DNA of 64,000 nucleotides from Anodontia alba (taxonomy: Eukaryota > Mollusca > Bivalvia > Lucinida > Lucinidae): positions 14,681,211 through 14,745,210 of the forward strand of contig OZ024821.1 in the NCBI GenBank assembly GCA_964016985.1, in the 5' to 3' direction. A model generated the notes under the pieces. It was not told the DNA's origin. It saw nothing but the letters and a program-made list of their open reading frames with translations, and made no database searches. A program made the position numbers and the translations under genes. Each line of letters opens with the position of its first letter. Position 1 is the stretch's first letter. Of this stretch, positions 21,736 to 28,800 are shown one piece after another.

Positions 21736-22299
21736 GATTTTTTCCTATTTCGGGACTTCGGGTACATTATACACAGGGGTCATCCTAGAGTTTTCAGAGA
21801 GGGAGAACTTTTGGGACAATTTCTGGATTTCATGGAGAAGTTTTAGTCCAAATTTTGGATTTCCCTATACATTCTATACATTTTCACTTCTCCCTCAGCT
21901 CAAGATAGGGAGAAGTCAGCCAGCTTAGGGAGACTTTTTCTCCCAAATTGCCCTCTAGGATGACCCCTGAAACATGTACATGTTTTGGATCTAGGACAAT
22001 TTGGCAACATACAATTTGGCCTAGGACAATTTTGCCAACCAAAAATATTGGGTAGGACAATTTGGTCAGAGTAATATGATGGCTAGTTCAAACATATACT
22101 GCACAAAAACCATGCTTAGTATACTGTTTATAAATTTCAGCAGATGACGTGAAATAATTATAGAAAATTTATTTTATACCTTTTGGAAGACTGTCTACAG
22201 TCTTATGTGCCGATTCCTGGTTTACATCTACAACTGCCAATGCTGCTCCTTCTCGTGCAAACACCTGACATACTGCTCTTCCTATACCACTTCCACCAC
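4197..22299 (-). CDS. HSD17B8: HSD17B8-like short-chain dehydrogenase/reductase, partial split gene
   Basis: Join on the minus strand: 22299-22180, 14781-14585, 13426-13331, 8211-8126, 4324-4197 (120, 197, 96, 86 and 128 bp; 209 codons). Every junction has AG/GT splice sites and the phases fit (1-1, 1-0, 0-0, 0-2, 2-1). The product keeps the classical SDR plan: GGSGIGR cofactor loop, DVN after beta-2 (acidic, suggesting NAD), NSAGIT, NISSIVGK with the catalytic Ser, YAATK with catalytic Tyr and Lys, and VLPGFIETPMT. The runs around GNVGQTNYAA and AGVIGL are characteristic of HSD17B8, the mitochondrial partner of CBR4 in 3-ketoacyl-ACP reductase of type II fatty acid synthesis; the human enzyme also oxidises estradiol. 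The N-terminal exon (start to VTG) was not found, and the C-terminal exon (after GKPE, expected to be DVA..FL..ITG..) must lie left of base 1. CBR4 is the main alternative. Confidence 0.88.
4325..5015. other. Intron sequence, nothing recognised
   Basis: AT-rich intron between two HSD17B8-like exons. I see no repeat family or coding signal. Confidence 0.4.
5020..5290 (+). repeat. Interspersed repeat F, copy 1
   Basis: Starts TGTGTTGGGCTTTAATGACA and continues through a purine-rich GAGAGAAAGG stretch to CAAGGATAG..CCAATATCAGTTTGAC. Closely related to 11046-11330 and, in part, 24806-25000. Its first 25 bases resemble the tail of the SINE at 40404, so it may be SINE-related; no tRNA-like head is visible. 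Confidence 0.7.
5698..6037. mobile_element. MITE with CGAGGT-type terminal repeats
   Basis: Terminal inverted repeats: left AGTCGACTCTCGTTATCTCG, right CGAGGTAACGAGGTTCGACT, the pattern of pogo/mariner-type MITEs. A second inverted pair (TCGAGATATC / GATATC-like) and a perfect palindrome lie inside. No transposase. Confidence 0.7.
5866..5932. repeat. Perfect 67-bp palindrome
   Basis: Two 33-base arms (5866-5898 and 5900-5932) are exact reverse complements around a single T at 5899. It lies in the middle of the MITE at 5698-6037. Confidence 0.95.
6559..6696 (+). mobile_element. MITE family A, left half only
   Basis: Starts TTAACCCTTGTCATGCTGAA and runs to AGATCCAGATCAGTTGGCT, where the family's central palindrome begins; the right half is missing. 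Confidence 0.8.
6898..7121. mobile_element. MITE family B, copy 1
   Basis: Inverted termini GGGCCAAGTTGTTCAAA and AACAACTGGGCCC. Other copies at 15981-16195 and 22975-23212. Confidence 0.85.
7203..7380 (-). mobile_element. LTR-like repeat, copy 1
   Basis: Minus-strand sequence runs TGCAGATTATAA..GGGATCATTGAG..GAGACTTAATAAAACC..GTGTGTTCTGTG, matching 16660-16867 and, in its second half, 62877-63040. The AATAAA signal and its position near the 3' third suggest a solo LTR, but no clear TG..CA ends or target duplication were found. Confidence 0.5.
7515..8070. repeat. Tandem repeat of about 150 bp, 4 copies
   Basis: Units start at GCAGATAACTCTGTCAAAA-like motifs near 7515, 7672, 7827 and 7971. 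The body type resembles the tandem-repeat elements described elsewhere in the window, but no termini were seen. It ends just before an HSD17B8-like exon. Confidence 0.8.
8126..8211 (-). CDS. HSD17B8: HSD17B8-like exon: YxxxK active site
   Basis: Acceptor TCATTGCAG and donor GTAAATAA. Encodes AGNVGQTNYAATKAGVIGL and then SKTAARELA, with catalytic Tyr and Lys in YAATK. Enters in phase 0 and leaves in phase 2, splitting an Arg codon completed in the exon at 4324. Confidence 0.92.
8212..8680. other. Intron sequence, nothing recognised
   Basis: No repeat family or coding signal identified. Confidence 0.4.
8683..9145 (+). pseudogene. MULE-type transposase relic
   Basis: Conceptual translation from 8683 reads HADVEKSVHNVVREDFPG, then VKGCQFYPG, then GLSKIYSEHDNDTSKW, FGLAYLDPQEVED and DAPSD..DYLL..FPLELWAS. 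After a frameshift near 9030 it continues RTNNAAEAFCSQYNAAHPN. This order (FPG, KGCxFHF, glutamine/alanine-rich helix, RTNNxxE, HPN) is that of Mutator-like (MULE) transposases of invertebrates. The expected CxFHF is CQFYP followed by a stop, and there are further stops, so it is dead. It sits in an HSD17B8-like intron in the opposite orientation. No terminal repeats were located. Confidence 0.75.
9388..9475. mobile_element. Hairpin MITE fragment (CTAATTCAGCAGATGAC type)
   Basis: TAACCATTACCACTCTC..GCTAATTCAGCAGATGAC is the inverse of GTCTGCTGAATTAGCCC..GGTAAAGGTTA found at 34700-35490. Confidence 0.5.
9487..10690 (-). pseudogene. LINE A, 5'-truncated non-LTR retrotransposon, copy 1
   Basis: The minus strand encodes the 3' half of a reverse transcriptase: LYADDFVII (YADD active site), then RLLTWKEAMEKKGLRVNAGK, a Cys/His segment (CSVCRTG..FCNGC..CVHKKC) typical of this LINE group, then VVASFCYLGDML and MLHASETCPL. 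A frameshift separates the more upstream VQGMYANVRSRVRVG part. The 3' end has an ATC/GAT trinucleotide run (9487-9527), i.e. a (TGA)n-like tail in element orientation. About 85-90% like the copy at 45088-48300. The clade (RTE- or L2-like) is not resolved. Confidence 0.85.
11046..11330 (+). repeat. Interspersed repeat F, copy 2
   Basis: TGTGTTGGGGTTTAACGACA start, GAGAGAAAGG purine block, CAAGGATAGCAGGCCTTGCC, CCAATATCAGTTGGACG, ending CACCACCCGACCACCCCC. Best preserved of the three copies. Confidence 0.8.
11690..11770 (-). mobile_element. SINE head fragment (tRNA-like)
   Basis: On the minus strand a tRNA-like A-box region (ACCGAGTGGTTAGCTC) is followed by a B-box-like GTTTTGAATCC. Too decayed to be a tRNA gene. 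Confidence 0.5.
11795..12490 (+). mobile_element. Tandem-repeat element E2 (Helentron/pearl-like)
   Basis: 5' mini-hairpin GTGTT-AGTA-AAACAC (11802-11816), then TATACCCCCAACT (11817-11829). The body contains two copies of a unit with CTCGGACAAGA and ATGAAATTTCAAAA; then a GGACAGAGGGATGG tract; then a 3' stem-loop (12455-12489) ending AGTTGGGGGCATA, the complement of the 5' motif with one mismatch. Same family as 18777-20116. Confidence 0.7.
12730..13052 (-). mobile_element. tRNA-derived SINE, family V copy 1
   Basis: Minus strand: tRNA-like head with GGCTCAGTTGTTAGAG-like A box and GGTTCGATCCC B box (plus-strand complement near 12989-13050), a long central domain (CACTGAAATATCACG..CATGATATTCCACC), and a TTTGTTTG tail. 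Shares the whole central domain with 18003-18356. Confidence 0.85.
13118..13228. repeat. Imperfect hairpin (ACATATGTTGTGGTACTC)
   Basis: Arms AACATATGTTGTGG..ACTCATTAGAAG and CTTCTAACGAGT..CCACAACATATGTT flank two copies of GCCTCAACAAGGC. Related to the hairpin at 15731-15821. Confidence 0.8.
13331..13426 (-). CDS. HSD17B8: HSD17B8-like exon: catalytic Ser
   Basis: Acceptor TTTCTCTAG, donor GTAGGATA. Encodes 32 codons in phase 0 at both ends: GTFLLNQAVSRAIIGAK then NNGSLVNISSIVGK. ISS carries the catalytic serine of SDR enzymes. Confidence 0.92.
13476..13635 (-). mobile_element. MITE family A, shortened copy
   Basis: Ends with the family signature ATTGGCTGAAAATCAGAAGTG..CTTAATTTATACAGCATGG; the left palindrome arm is missing. 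Confidence 0.75.
13787..13999 (-). mobile_element. MITE family A, complete copy
   Basis: TTAACCCTT at one end and CAGCATGACAAGGGTTAA at the other. Contains the central palindrome AGATCAGTTGGCTTCT / AGAAGCCAGCTGATCT. Confidence 0.9.
14194..14402 (+). mobile_element. MITE family A, complete copy
   Basis: TTAACCCTTGTCATGCTGGA start and CAGCAGGACAAGGGTTAA end; the right half of the central palindrome is partly deleted. Confidence 0.9.
14585..14781 (-). CDS. HSD17B8: HSD17B8-like exon: NAG motif
   Basis: Acceptor TTCTGTTGTAG, donor GTATAAAT. Completes a split Val codon and encodes GDRLHHAFCADVSSSN, then TIAVNSAGITRDAMM and DKVMDVNLK. FCADVS is the adenine-pocket Asp-containing strand, and NSAGIT is the SDR structural NAG-type motif. 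Leaves in phase 0. Confidence 0.93.
14875..15012. mobile_element. Hairpin repeat C copy (GTAGACC..GATCA)
   Basis: Arms CAAACAGAGTAGACCTAGATC and GATTGGGGTCTACTCTGT around CTCATAAGGAG. Same family as 34960-35028, 37566-37640 and 56248-56325. Confidence 0.75.
15667..15701. repeat. Short inverted repeat TAAACCCC/GGGGTTTA
   Basis: TAAACCCCACTTTT and AAAACTGGGGTTTA flank CTATAGT. Confidence 0.8.
15731..15821. repeat. Near-perfect 90-bp palindrome
   Basis: Arms GCTCAAAGCATAGATTGTTG..GTACTC.TTAGAACCGCCTC and the reverse complement, ending CAACAATCTATGTTTTGAGC. Probably a foldback MITE. Confidence 0.9.
15981..16195. mobile_element. MITE family B, copy 2
   Basis: GGGCCCAGTTGTTCAAAGC and GAACAACTGGGCCC termini; second inner inverted pair TTGTTAGC..AACAAG / GTTTACTAACGACA. 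Confidence 0.9.
16467..16897 (-). mobile_element. MITE family A split by an LTR-like insertion
   Basis: MITE sequence runs 16467 to about 16657 and resumes at about 16868 (CTTAATTTATTCAGCATGAC) through GGGTTAA at 16897. The inserted 210 bp match the LTR-like repeat at 7203-7380 and 62877-63040. Confidence 0.85.
16658..16867 (+). mobile_element. LTR-like repeat, copy 2 (inside a MITE)
   Basis: GTGCAGATTATATTTC..GGGATCATTGGG..GAGTCTCAATAAAATCGA..GTGTGTTCTTTGTTTCC. Contains an AATAAA signal followed by a short 3' part, as in an LTR R-U5 region. Terminal dinucleotides are unclear. Confidence 0.55.
16930..17345. repeat. Tandem repeat of about 180 bp, 2+ copies
   Basis: Repeated TTTTTTCATGATTTTACTC..AGGTACGGTAGGTGTAGACAAC-like units (e.g. 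TAGGGTATGGGGGTAATCAA). Confidence 0.6.
17400..17635 (+). repeat. Diverged relative of the 191-bp satellite monomer
   Basis: Shares GGTACCTGCT..CTATACACTT..GTAGTATT-like text (here AAGGTACCTGCTATCTATAC and TGATAGTATTTGAG) in the monomer's order. It directly precedes an element start (ACAAGACCCAGAGG). Confidence 0.6.
17637..18585 (+). mobile_element. Tandem-repeat element E3, split by a SINE
   Basis: ACAAGACC start, 5' mini-hairpin GGACC-AGT-GGTCC (17646-17658), body with CAAGGGCACATAACTCCAAAG, then after a SINE an AATGCAGACGCCAATGGGATCC tract-like region and a stem-loop at 18542-18572 (ATGTCCCTC..GAGGGGTACAT). The body motif recurs at 18590-18745, so the true right edge is uncertain. Confidence 0.5.
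18003..18356 (-). mobile_element. tRNA-derived SINE, family V copy 2
   Basis: Minus-strand head has an excellent A box (GGCTCAGTTGGTAGAGCG region) and a B-box region next to GGGAGCTTGCTGG; central domain as in 12730-13052; TTTG-repeat tail at 18003-18025. Confidence 0.87.
18777..20116 (+). mobile_element. Tandem-repeat element E4 (Helentron/pearl-like), complete
   Basis: ACTAG start, mini-hairpin GTGTTT-GT-AAAACAC (18788-18802), TATACCCCCAAAC (18803-18815), a body of 4-5 units of 136-157 bp marked by GCTGACAAGGTCAAAATG (19259, 19395, 19552, 19705, 19858), a short purine-rich GACAAACAGAC..GGAGGAAGGATG tract, and a stem-loop 20082-20116 ending AGTTGGGGGCATA, followed by A6. Confidence 0.75.
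20377..20772 (+). repeat. Two diverged copies of the 191-bp satellite monomer
   Basis: AATGCAGAAAAAGTG..CATACACATCTTCA..GTGTCAAAAAGATC..GGAGTTG..GGTATCTAC..TATACAGTTTC follows the satellite monomer word by word, and the next unit (CATTTCTTCAGGCCATGATA..GTGGGATGAGTTG..CTATACACTTTGATAG) does so again. A dispersed ancestor-like copy, not part of the array at 1-2905. Confidence 0.75.
20774..21215 (+). mobile_element. Tandem-repeat element E6, 5' part
   Basis: ACAAGAGGGC start, mini-hairpin AGGGC..GCCCT (20779-20795), subterminal ACTCACCTGAG (20801-20811). The body carries GGTCAAGTTCAAAT and GACCTAAAC-type motifs. No 3' stem-loop before a GT microsatellite interrupts it. Confidence 0.65.
21222..21262. 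repeat. (GT)n microsatellite
   Basis: GT dinucleotide run with one GG interruption. Confidence 0.95.
21290..21490. repeat. Tandem repeat, about 107 bp x 2
   Basis: AATCTCACAGAATT..CCATCTGGAAGCCAATTCCC unit present twice. Confidence 0.85.
21651..21734. repeat. (GT)n microsatellite, about 40 units
   Basis: Uninterrupted GT run. Confidence 0.99.
21773..21969. mobile_element. Small MITE with GGGGTCATCCTAGAG termini
   Basis: AGGGGTCATCCTAGAG at the left and CTCTAGGATGACCCCT at the right are exact reverse complements; inner GGGAGAA/TTCTCCC pairs add to the hairpin. Confidence 0.85.
22180..22299 (-). CDS. HSD17B8: HSD17B8-like exon: cofactor-binding loop
   Basis: Acceptor TTTTATTGTAG, donor GTATAAAA. 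Encodes (G)GGSGIGRAVCQVFAREG and AALAVVDVNQESAHKTV, the Rossmann glycine motif and the beta-2 strand ending in Asp. Starts in phase 1; the upstream exon, expected to encode the start Met through VTG, was not found on the minus strand to the right. Confidence 0.92.
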
Positions 22300-22325
22300 C
22301 TACAATAAAAAAAAAAAACGTTTCC

Positions 22326-22539
22326 TTAACCTTTGTCCTGCTGAATAAATTAAGATGCCACGCCTTCTTCTAATTTTCAGCCAATTAGATTATTTGATCC
22401 GAATTGTTGCTATAAATTCACATACTTAATGGCAAACAGTGCAGATCCAAATCAGTTGGCTTCTTCAGAAGCCAACTGATCTGGACCTACACTGTTTGCA
22501 AAGGCGTGGTATATCCGGGCTCAGCATGACAAGAGTTAA
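22326..22539 (+). mobile_element. MITE family A, complete copy
   Basis: TTAACCTTTGTCCTGCTGAA and CAGCATGACAAGAGTTAA termini, with intact palindrome GCAGATCC..CAGTTGGCTTCTTCAGAAGCC. Confidence 0.92.
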
Positions 22540-22649
22540 CCCACTGACATCGAGTGGACTCTCTACAACTCTTTGGACCAGTCTATTTCCAATAGTAGAA
22601 TGTCTGGTTTGTTTTTATCAGTGAGTTCTATGTTTTATAGAAATTCCTG

Positions 22650-22730
22650 TATTTAATGCAAACAGTGTAACCCTGATCAGATGCCACATTCTCTGGTATC
22701 TTATCTGGGTCTGCACTGTTAGCAAATTAT
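22650..22730. mobile_element. Hairpin repeat C, decayed copy
   Basis: GCAAACAGTGTAACCCTGATC and TCTGGGTCTGCACTGTTAGC arms. Confidence 0.65.
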
Positions 22731-22974
22731 CCTTTTAGGGGTTTCCTCACTGAAATGGGTTAAAGCTAAGCATGCCTGGTAAAATATTTAGTATGGTAAA
22801 ATTTTTAGCTGACAACATTTTGATATATTTTTCTTATTTTCCTAAGAAAATAGACTGACATTTCATGCAAATTCTCATTGCATGAAATCTCAAGCATAAT
22901 TTTTCTGAGAAAATTTGTTGTCTGTATTTATACCAAATTAAATCCTCTACTTTTTGGTTACTCCATTGTTTTCT

Positions 22975-23212
22975 GGGCCCAATTGTTCAAAACTAATGAT
23001 GTTGTTAGTTAACGTATCGTTAAAACTTTGATCATTAAATATGGCATATGGGCTAATATTTTTGCTGAAAAAATGTGAGTAGCTTTTGCAAAAGCTACTC
23101 ACATTTTTTCAGCAAAAATACCTGTGAATTAGATATTGTACTTACTAGAACAGTTAATATTTTGACCACTAACGAGCTCATTAAGCTAACAATGCTTTGA
23201 ACAACTGGGCCC
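22975..23212. mobile_element. MITE family B, copy 3, with inner palindrome
   Basis: GGGCCCAATTGTTCAAA and TTTGAACAACTGGGCCC termini. A long palindrome at 23058-23110 (TGCTGAAAAAATGTGAGTAG..TTTTGCAAAA..) sits in the centre. Confidence 0.92.
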
Positions 23213-23439
23213 TGGTCTTTCTGTGCTTTTATGTGATTCTATGCACTACACTATTCCTACTCCTTTCCCATCGAATCTGGGTCAAGTTGGCCTGTATGTA
23301 TGGATGAATGGCTGGACAGACTTTTGGGTGGCCTTTGAATAGTGTTGGGAACTGGAGAGGAAAATCGCAATCGATTTTTGGGAAAATAAAACGAACTGAT
23401 TATGGATTATTCAATCGGCTATCCCATAACTAGCATCAA

Positions 23440-23480
23440 ATAAGCATGGGGTTCAATCCCCAGTCGCGGCATAAGTATGT
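23440..23480 (+). other. tRNA T-arm-like segment, possible SINE head
   Basis: GGGGTTCAATCCCCAGTCGCG resembles a B box with acceptor stem. No convincing A box upstream, so not a tRNA gene. Confidence 0.3.
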
Positions 23481-23559
23481 TTTCGCCCGTTACAAATTTA
23501 TTATTACAGCATATGCGCTTTATGTTTGAGCATAAATTCAAATGCAACAACATATAATA

Positions 23560-23846
23560 GCGTAAGTTGGGTAATTTAAGATACATAAATGTCAAACTTC
23601 CACATAAATGTTGACAGACGGACGGATGGACGGACAGACAAATAGAAAAGCAGACGCCTATGTCGCAAAGTCAGGAGGTCAGGGAGATGTTTCATGCAAG
23701 GTTTGATGGTTGTTTAATCTTGTAGTTGATTAGAATACTAACTTTGACATAAATGTCAAATGTCGACATAAATGTTGACAGATGGACAGACGGAAAAGCG
23801 GACGCCTATATCGTACCCTGCTACAAGCAGGTGCGACAAAAAAAAA
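23560..23846 (+). mobile_element. Tandem-repeat element E13, 3' end
   Basis: Two copies of ACATAAATGTTGACAG followed by GACGGACGGATGGACGG tracts, then stem-loop 23811-23836 (TCGTACC-CTGCT-ACA-AGCAG-GTGCGA) and a run of A. The 5' end is not resolved. Confidence 0.55.
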
Positions 23847-24187
23847 AACAGTCGATAGTTGCCAATAGTAGGCTCATCCAGTTTTCAATTATTTCGATAA
23901 ATCTGCACGACACCACCTTTGAAGTATGATTAACTGTAAAGATCATATTTGAATTAATTTAACAGCTCATCAGACATCTTTACTTAAACAACAGATTATC
24001 ATTATCTTCTTTCCAATCATGCAAACACATGCTTAAGGGGTGAAAGTTGTGTCTAGAAAAAAAATTACTCTGCTTTTTATTCATTATTTGGGTGTCAAAT
24101 TCCATGCTCTTTTATTTTGCTCAGTGACATTTGGGACAGACTTCTGAATTGGAAGGAAAACTTTAAAAGGATGAAATCTTTAGTAAA

Positions 24188-24530
24188 GTGGTAGTGGCTA
24201 AGGCATCAGATTGCCAACCCAGGGACGGGAGGTTCAATCCCTGCAGCCAACAGTTGGAATTTTTCAAATCTGTTCTAGGCTACATACTTCACACTCTGGA
24301 TGACAGGATAGGCTTCTGGTCAGTTCTGTTGTGACCTTGAGAAAGTAACTTAATCCAAGGCTGCGAAAAGGACTTCAACAAAAAGGAGGAATCTCTCCTA
24401 TTCCCGTCAAGATACCAGATTTTGACATAATGGAACAAATCTGATACTTTTTGTGGCACCTGCATTAGGATGGGTGACTTAGGTGGGCACCTTTCTATCC
24501 ATCCATCTGTCTGTTCATTCATCCATGTAC
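24188..24530 (+). mobile_element. tRNA-like SINE
   Basis: TAGTGGCTAAGGC A-box region and GGTTCAATCCC B box (24232 onwards) in tRNA spacing, followed by about 280 bp of unique-looking body ending in a CCATCCATCTG run. Confidence 0.65.
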
Positions 24531-24805
24531 ACTATATACAAGCTATTTTCATTATCTCTCCAGTGAAAGCTGGTACCTATTTCACATCTTGGTAGACTGA
24601 ACCACACTAGGGTTAAGCTGGGCTGTGAATTTTACTCCTTTCGGAAGGTTTTTTTGTTTTTCACTGAAACCTTCTAAAATAAAACAGAACTTTGTTAAAG
24701 TTTATTTTGCACCCACGTAAAATGTTTGAAATGGTTTCGTCTTCATTTAGGGTGGATACTAGGGTTGATGCTAGGTTGGATATAAGTACATGGATGAACA
24801 AACAG

Positions 24806-25000
24806 ACAGAAGAAAGAGGAAAATGAATGAAAGTATTTAAGAAACAGAAGAAAAAACTTCTTTCCTCTACCCTTACTTGCTACAAGGATAGCAGGCCTTG
24901 CCAAACTGTAAGCCAATATCAGTTGGACCCCCAGTTGAAGTCCAAATTTTGGATTTCCCTATACATTCTATACAACACCTTGCCACACAGGACCACCCCC
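24806..25000 (+). repeat. Interspersed repeat F, copy 3, interrupted
   Basis: GGAAAATGAATGAAAG, CTACAAGGATAGCAGGCC and CCAATATCAGTTGGAC match the F repeat. A 34-base stretch from 24944 that is not part of F also occurs at 21845. Confidence 0.65.
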
Positions 25001-25009
25001 ATATATCTC

Positions 25010-25760
25010 ACTGTGACCTACATTTGTTTTGGTATCAAACTTCGGGTCATACCGGCTCATAATCTATAAGTACTAATTTAAACATAAAATACTCTTCAAG
25101 ATATATGACAATATTACTGGACTGTGAAATGTAGGTAACTGTGACCTACATTTATTCAGAGGCCAAACTTCTGTCATACTGACTCATAATCCAAAAGTAT
25201 GATGTTCCTACATCAAATACTCTTCAAGATATGAGGCAAAATTACTGGAACTGTGAAATGTAGGTCACAGTGGCCTACATTTAATTTGAGGTTGAACTTC
25301 GGGTCTTACTGACTCATAATATAAAAGTATGATGTTTATCCATCAAATACTCTTCAAGATATAAGGCAAAACTACTGGACTATGAAATGTAGGTCACTGT
25401 GACATACATTTATTTTGAGGTCAAACTTTGGGTCATACTGACTCATAATCCAAAAGAATGATGTTCATACATAAAATACTCTTCAAGATATTAGACAAAA
25501 TCACTGGACCATGAAATATGGGTCACTCTGACCTTTATTTATTTGAAGTCAAATTTTAGGTCATACTGACTCATAATTATAAATTCTGGTGTTTATATAT
25601 GAAATACTCTTGAAGATATAAGGCAAAATCACCAGACAGTGAAAACTCTTTAGGAAATATAAGACAACATAACTGGACCATGAAATATAGCTAGGTTATG
25701 CTGACATTCATTTCATGACTTATGAGTCACTGTCAAAAGGCTGACTGATGTCTGACCAAG
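25010..25760. repeat. 129-bp tandem repeat with AGGTCA inverted half-sites
   Basis: Units marked by GAAATGTAGGTCACTGTGAC-like text. The inverted AGGTCA-n3-TGACCT motif starts at 25133, 25262, 25391 and 25520, exactly 129 bp apart; a fifth decayed copy is near 25693. Each of the first four copies has one mismatch to the full palindrome. No element termini were found. Confidence 0.9.
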
Positions 25761-25833
25761 TTTCTGTCAAAGTGATTTTCATAACAGAAAAGTACATGTA
25801 GAAAAACAACAACAACAAAAAAACAAAACAAAA

Positions 25834-28800
25834 CTAGAAATGTGTCAGTATGACACAGATGCCCCCGCCCAGGGCCATCCTCACCCACACACAGGTATTT
25901 TGCAAAAAATGAAGTTGAAAAAGGGCCATAACTCTCATAATTGGCAGATTTTACCCTAAATCAAACTTTTTTAAAACAAGAAAAATGCCTAACGCATTAT
26001 GGGCAGGTTTTTCAAAAGGTCAATAAAAAAGTTAACCTTGGAAGACCCAATGCCCACGGGCCATGACATCGCTATTTTAAAGGACAGATATATGAAAAAT
26101 CCGTCCAAAATGCAATTTTGGCTGCACAAGCTTTCGGCTTCAGGTACCTAACAAAGAAAGTCAGCGTTGTCTCTCTTATACAGGGCATGCCTACTTGCCC
26201 TTATCTATGCCTCTACCAAATATTATCAAAATATTTCAAACCATTTAGAAGTTATGAAGTGCACATAAATTTGGCTTAGAAATTCATTCGGGGGAGTTAA
26301 CTTGAAAAAATAGCCATCAAAAGAGATGGCAAATCCCCTGACCACACCGCAAATGGCCGTCTTTTTTCAATCTAGGGCATCAGAGATATAATTTTATCAA
26401 GGGATACACTTGTTTAACCCTGCAGTGGGTGATAACTCCACAACTGTGAATCAGACACAGAACTCTAAAACCATAAGTTGTGGAAACTGGAGTTTGTTTT
26501 TCAACAAAGAAACTGAAAATAATGAGAAAAATAAGGCCTGCTGCCTGCAATGATTATCTCTCAAACCATAAGTCATGGAAACTGGATTTTTTGTTTGCTA
26601 GTATGTGATTTTCACCAAAGAATCCAAAAATAATGAGACAAATAAGGCTTGTTGCCTGCAAAGATTATAACTCTCAAACTGTAAGTCGTAGAAACTGGAT
26701 TTGTGTTCGGTAGTAAGTGATTTTCAACAAAGAATCCAAAAATAATGAGAAATATAAGGCCCTTTGCCTGCAAGGCCTGTAACTCTTCAGCCATTAGTCT
26801 GAGAAACTCAATTTTGTGTTTGCTAGTAAGTGATTTTCAACAAAGAATCCAAAAATAATGAGAAAAATAAAGCTGCTGCATGCACTGCTGATAAATCTGC
26901 ATCTGAAGTGTAAGTAAGGGAGATAACTCCAACATTCCGTAGGTTGGAGTTGTCCTTACATATTGTGACACACCTAGTTTATGTTCTTAGCATCTCTACA
27001 TACTATCATCAAAATGTCTCCACTGGTTAAAGAGTTATGGCCTGCACATGATTTTACAACCAGGGGAGATAATTGAAAATAAATGGAGTAATGAGTAACC
27101 CATAATTACAATTTTTAAATGCAACTCTCCTTCTTAATGTTCTAAGCATCCCTATTAATTATCAACAAAAAATCTCAACTGGTAGAGAAGTTATGATCAT
27201 CAGCAAATTTAGAAAATATGGGAGATAACTCAAAAATGGAGTCAGACTTGTCTTTTGTGTACATGACATGCCTACTCAATGTCCTCTACAATTCGATGAG
27301 GTATCATAAAAATATCTCAAAAGGTTGAAGAGTTATGGCCTGCACAAGATTTTACAAATATGGGAGATAACTCCAGAACTGAGTCAGAGTTTTTGTTCTT
27401 GTTATGTGACACACCTACTCAATGTCCTCTACAACTTGATCAAGTATCATGATAATATCTCAAAGGGTTATTGAGTTATGGCCTGCACAAGATTTCATAA
27501 CTATGGGAGATAACTCCAGAACGCAGTCAGTTAGAGTTGTCATTCTTGTATGCGACACCCCTGCTCAATGTCCTCTACCTATTGGTGAAGTATCATGAAA
27601 ATAACATAAGGTTTTAGAGTTATGGGCCGCACAAGATTTAACAACTATGGGAGATAACTCCCAAAAGGGAGTCAGCTAGAGTTGTTGTTCTTGTATGTGA
27701 CACACCTATTCAATGTCCTCTACAACTTGATCAAGTATCATGAAAATATCTCAAAGGGTTATTGAGTTATGGCCTGCACAAGATTTTATAACTATGGGAG
27801 ATAACTCACGAATACAGTCTGTTAGAGTTGTCTTTCTTGTACGCGACACACCTACTCAATGTCCTCTACCTAATGGTGAAATATCATGAAAATACCTTAA
27901 AGGGTTTTAGAGTTATGGGGCGCACAATATTTAAAAACTACTGGCGGTAACTCCAAAATGGAGTCAGCTAGAGTTGTCTCTCTTACACGTGACACACCTA
28001 CTGGTCGTCCTCTCTATCCCTACTAAATATGAATACTGAAGAATAACGATAACACAACTTTGAAAAAAGGTTAACCAAAAGGTAAACCTGGGGGGGGTCC
28101 AGATGAAAAGATATTGAACAGAAACCATTTTTCAACTATTTTTCAACATTGATAAAGGGCCATAACTCCAAAAATAATTGGTGGATTGTACCCTTAATCA
28201 AACTTGAGCTATATTTTATAATTATATGCTTCTGTATAAAATATGAATCCAATTCACTAATCTTTTAAAAGGTTATCGAACGGACACCATTTTTCAAAGT
28301 TGAAAAAGGGCCATAACTCCAAAAATGATTGGTGGATTTTACCCTGAATCGTACTTGACCTACATTTTATGATTATATACCTGTGTATAAAATTTGAATC
28401 CAATACACTAATCTTTTCAAAAGATATCAAATGGAAACCATTTTTCAATTATTTTTCAACACTGATAATGGGCCGTAACTCCAAAAATAATTGGTGGATT
28501 TTACCCTAAATCGTACTTGATCTACATTTTATGATTATATACCCGTGTATAAAATTTGAATCCAATATACTAATCTTTTCAAAAGATATCAAACGGAAAT
28601 CATTTTCAACTATTTTTCAACATTGATAAAGGGCCGTAACTCCAAAAATAATTGGTGGATTTTACCCTAAATCGAACTTGACCTACATTTTATGATTATA
28701 TACCTGTGTACAAAATTTCAGTCCAATACACCAACCCTTTCAAAAGATATCGCATGGAAACCATTTTTCAAAGTTGAAAATTTTTCAAAGTTGAAAAGGG

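Noticed and set aside
21650..21928. Open frame starting with poly Cys-Val
   Set aside because: Produced by the GT microsatellite. Poly Tyr-Ile frames at 55254-55429, 56820-56890 and 63192-63465 are likewise from TA runs.
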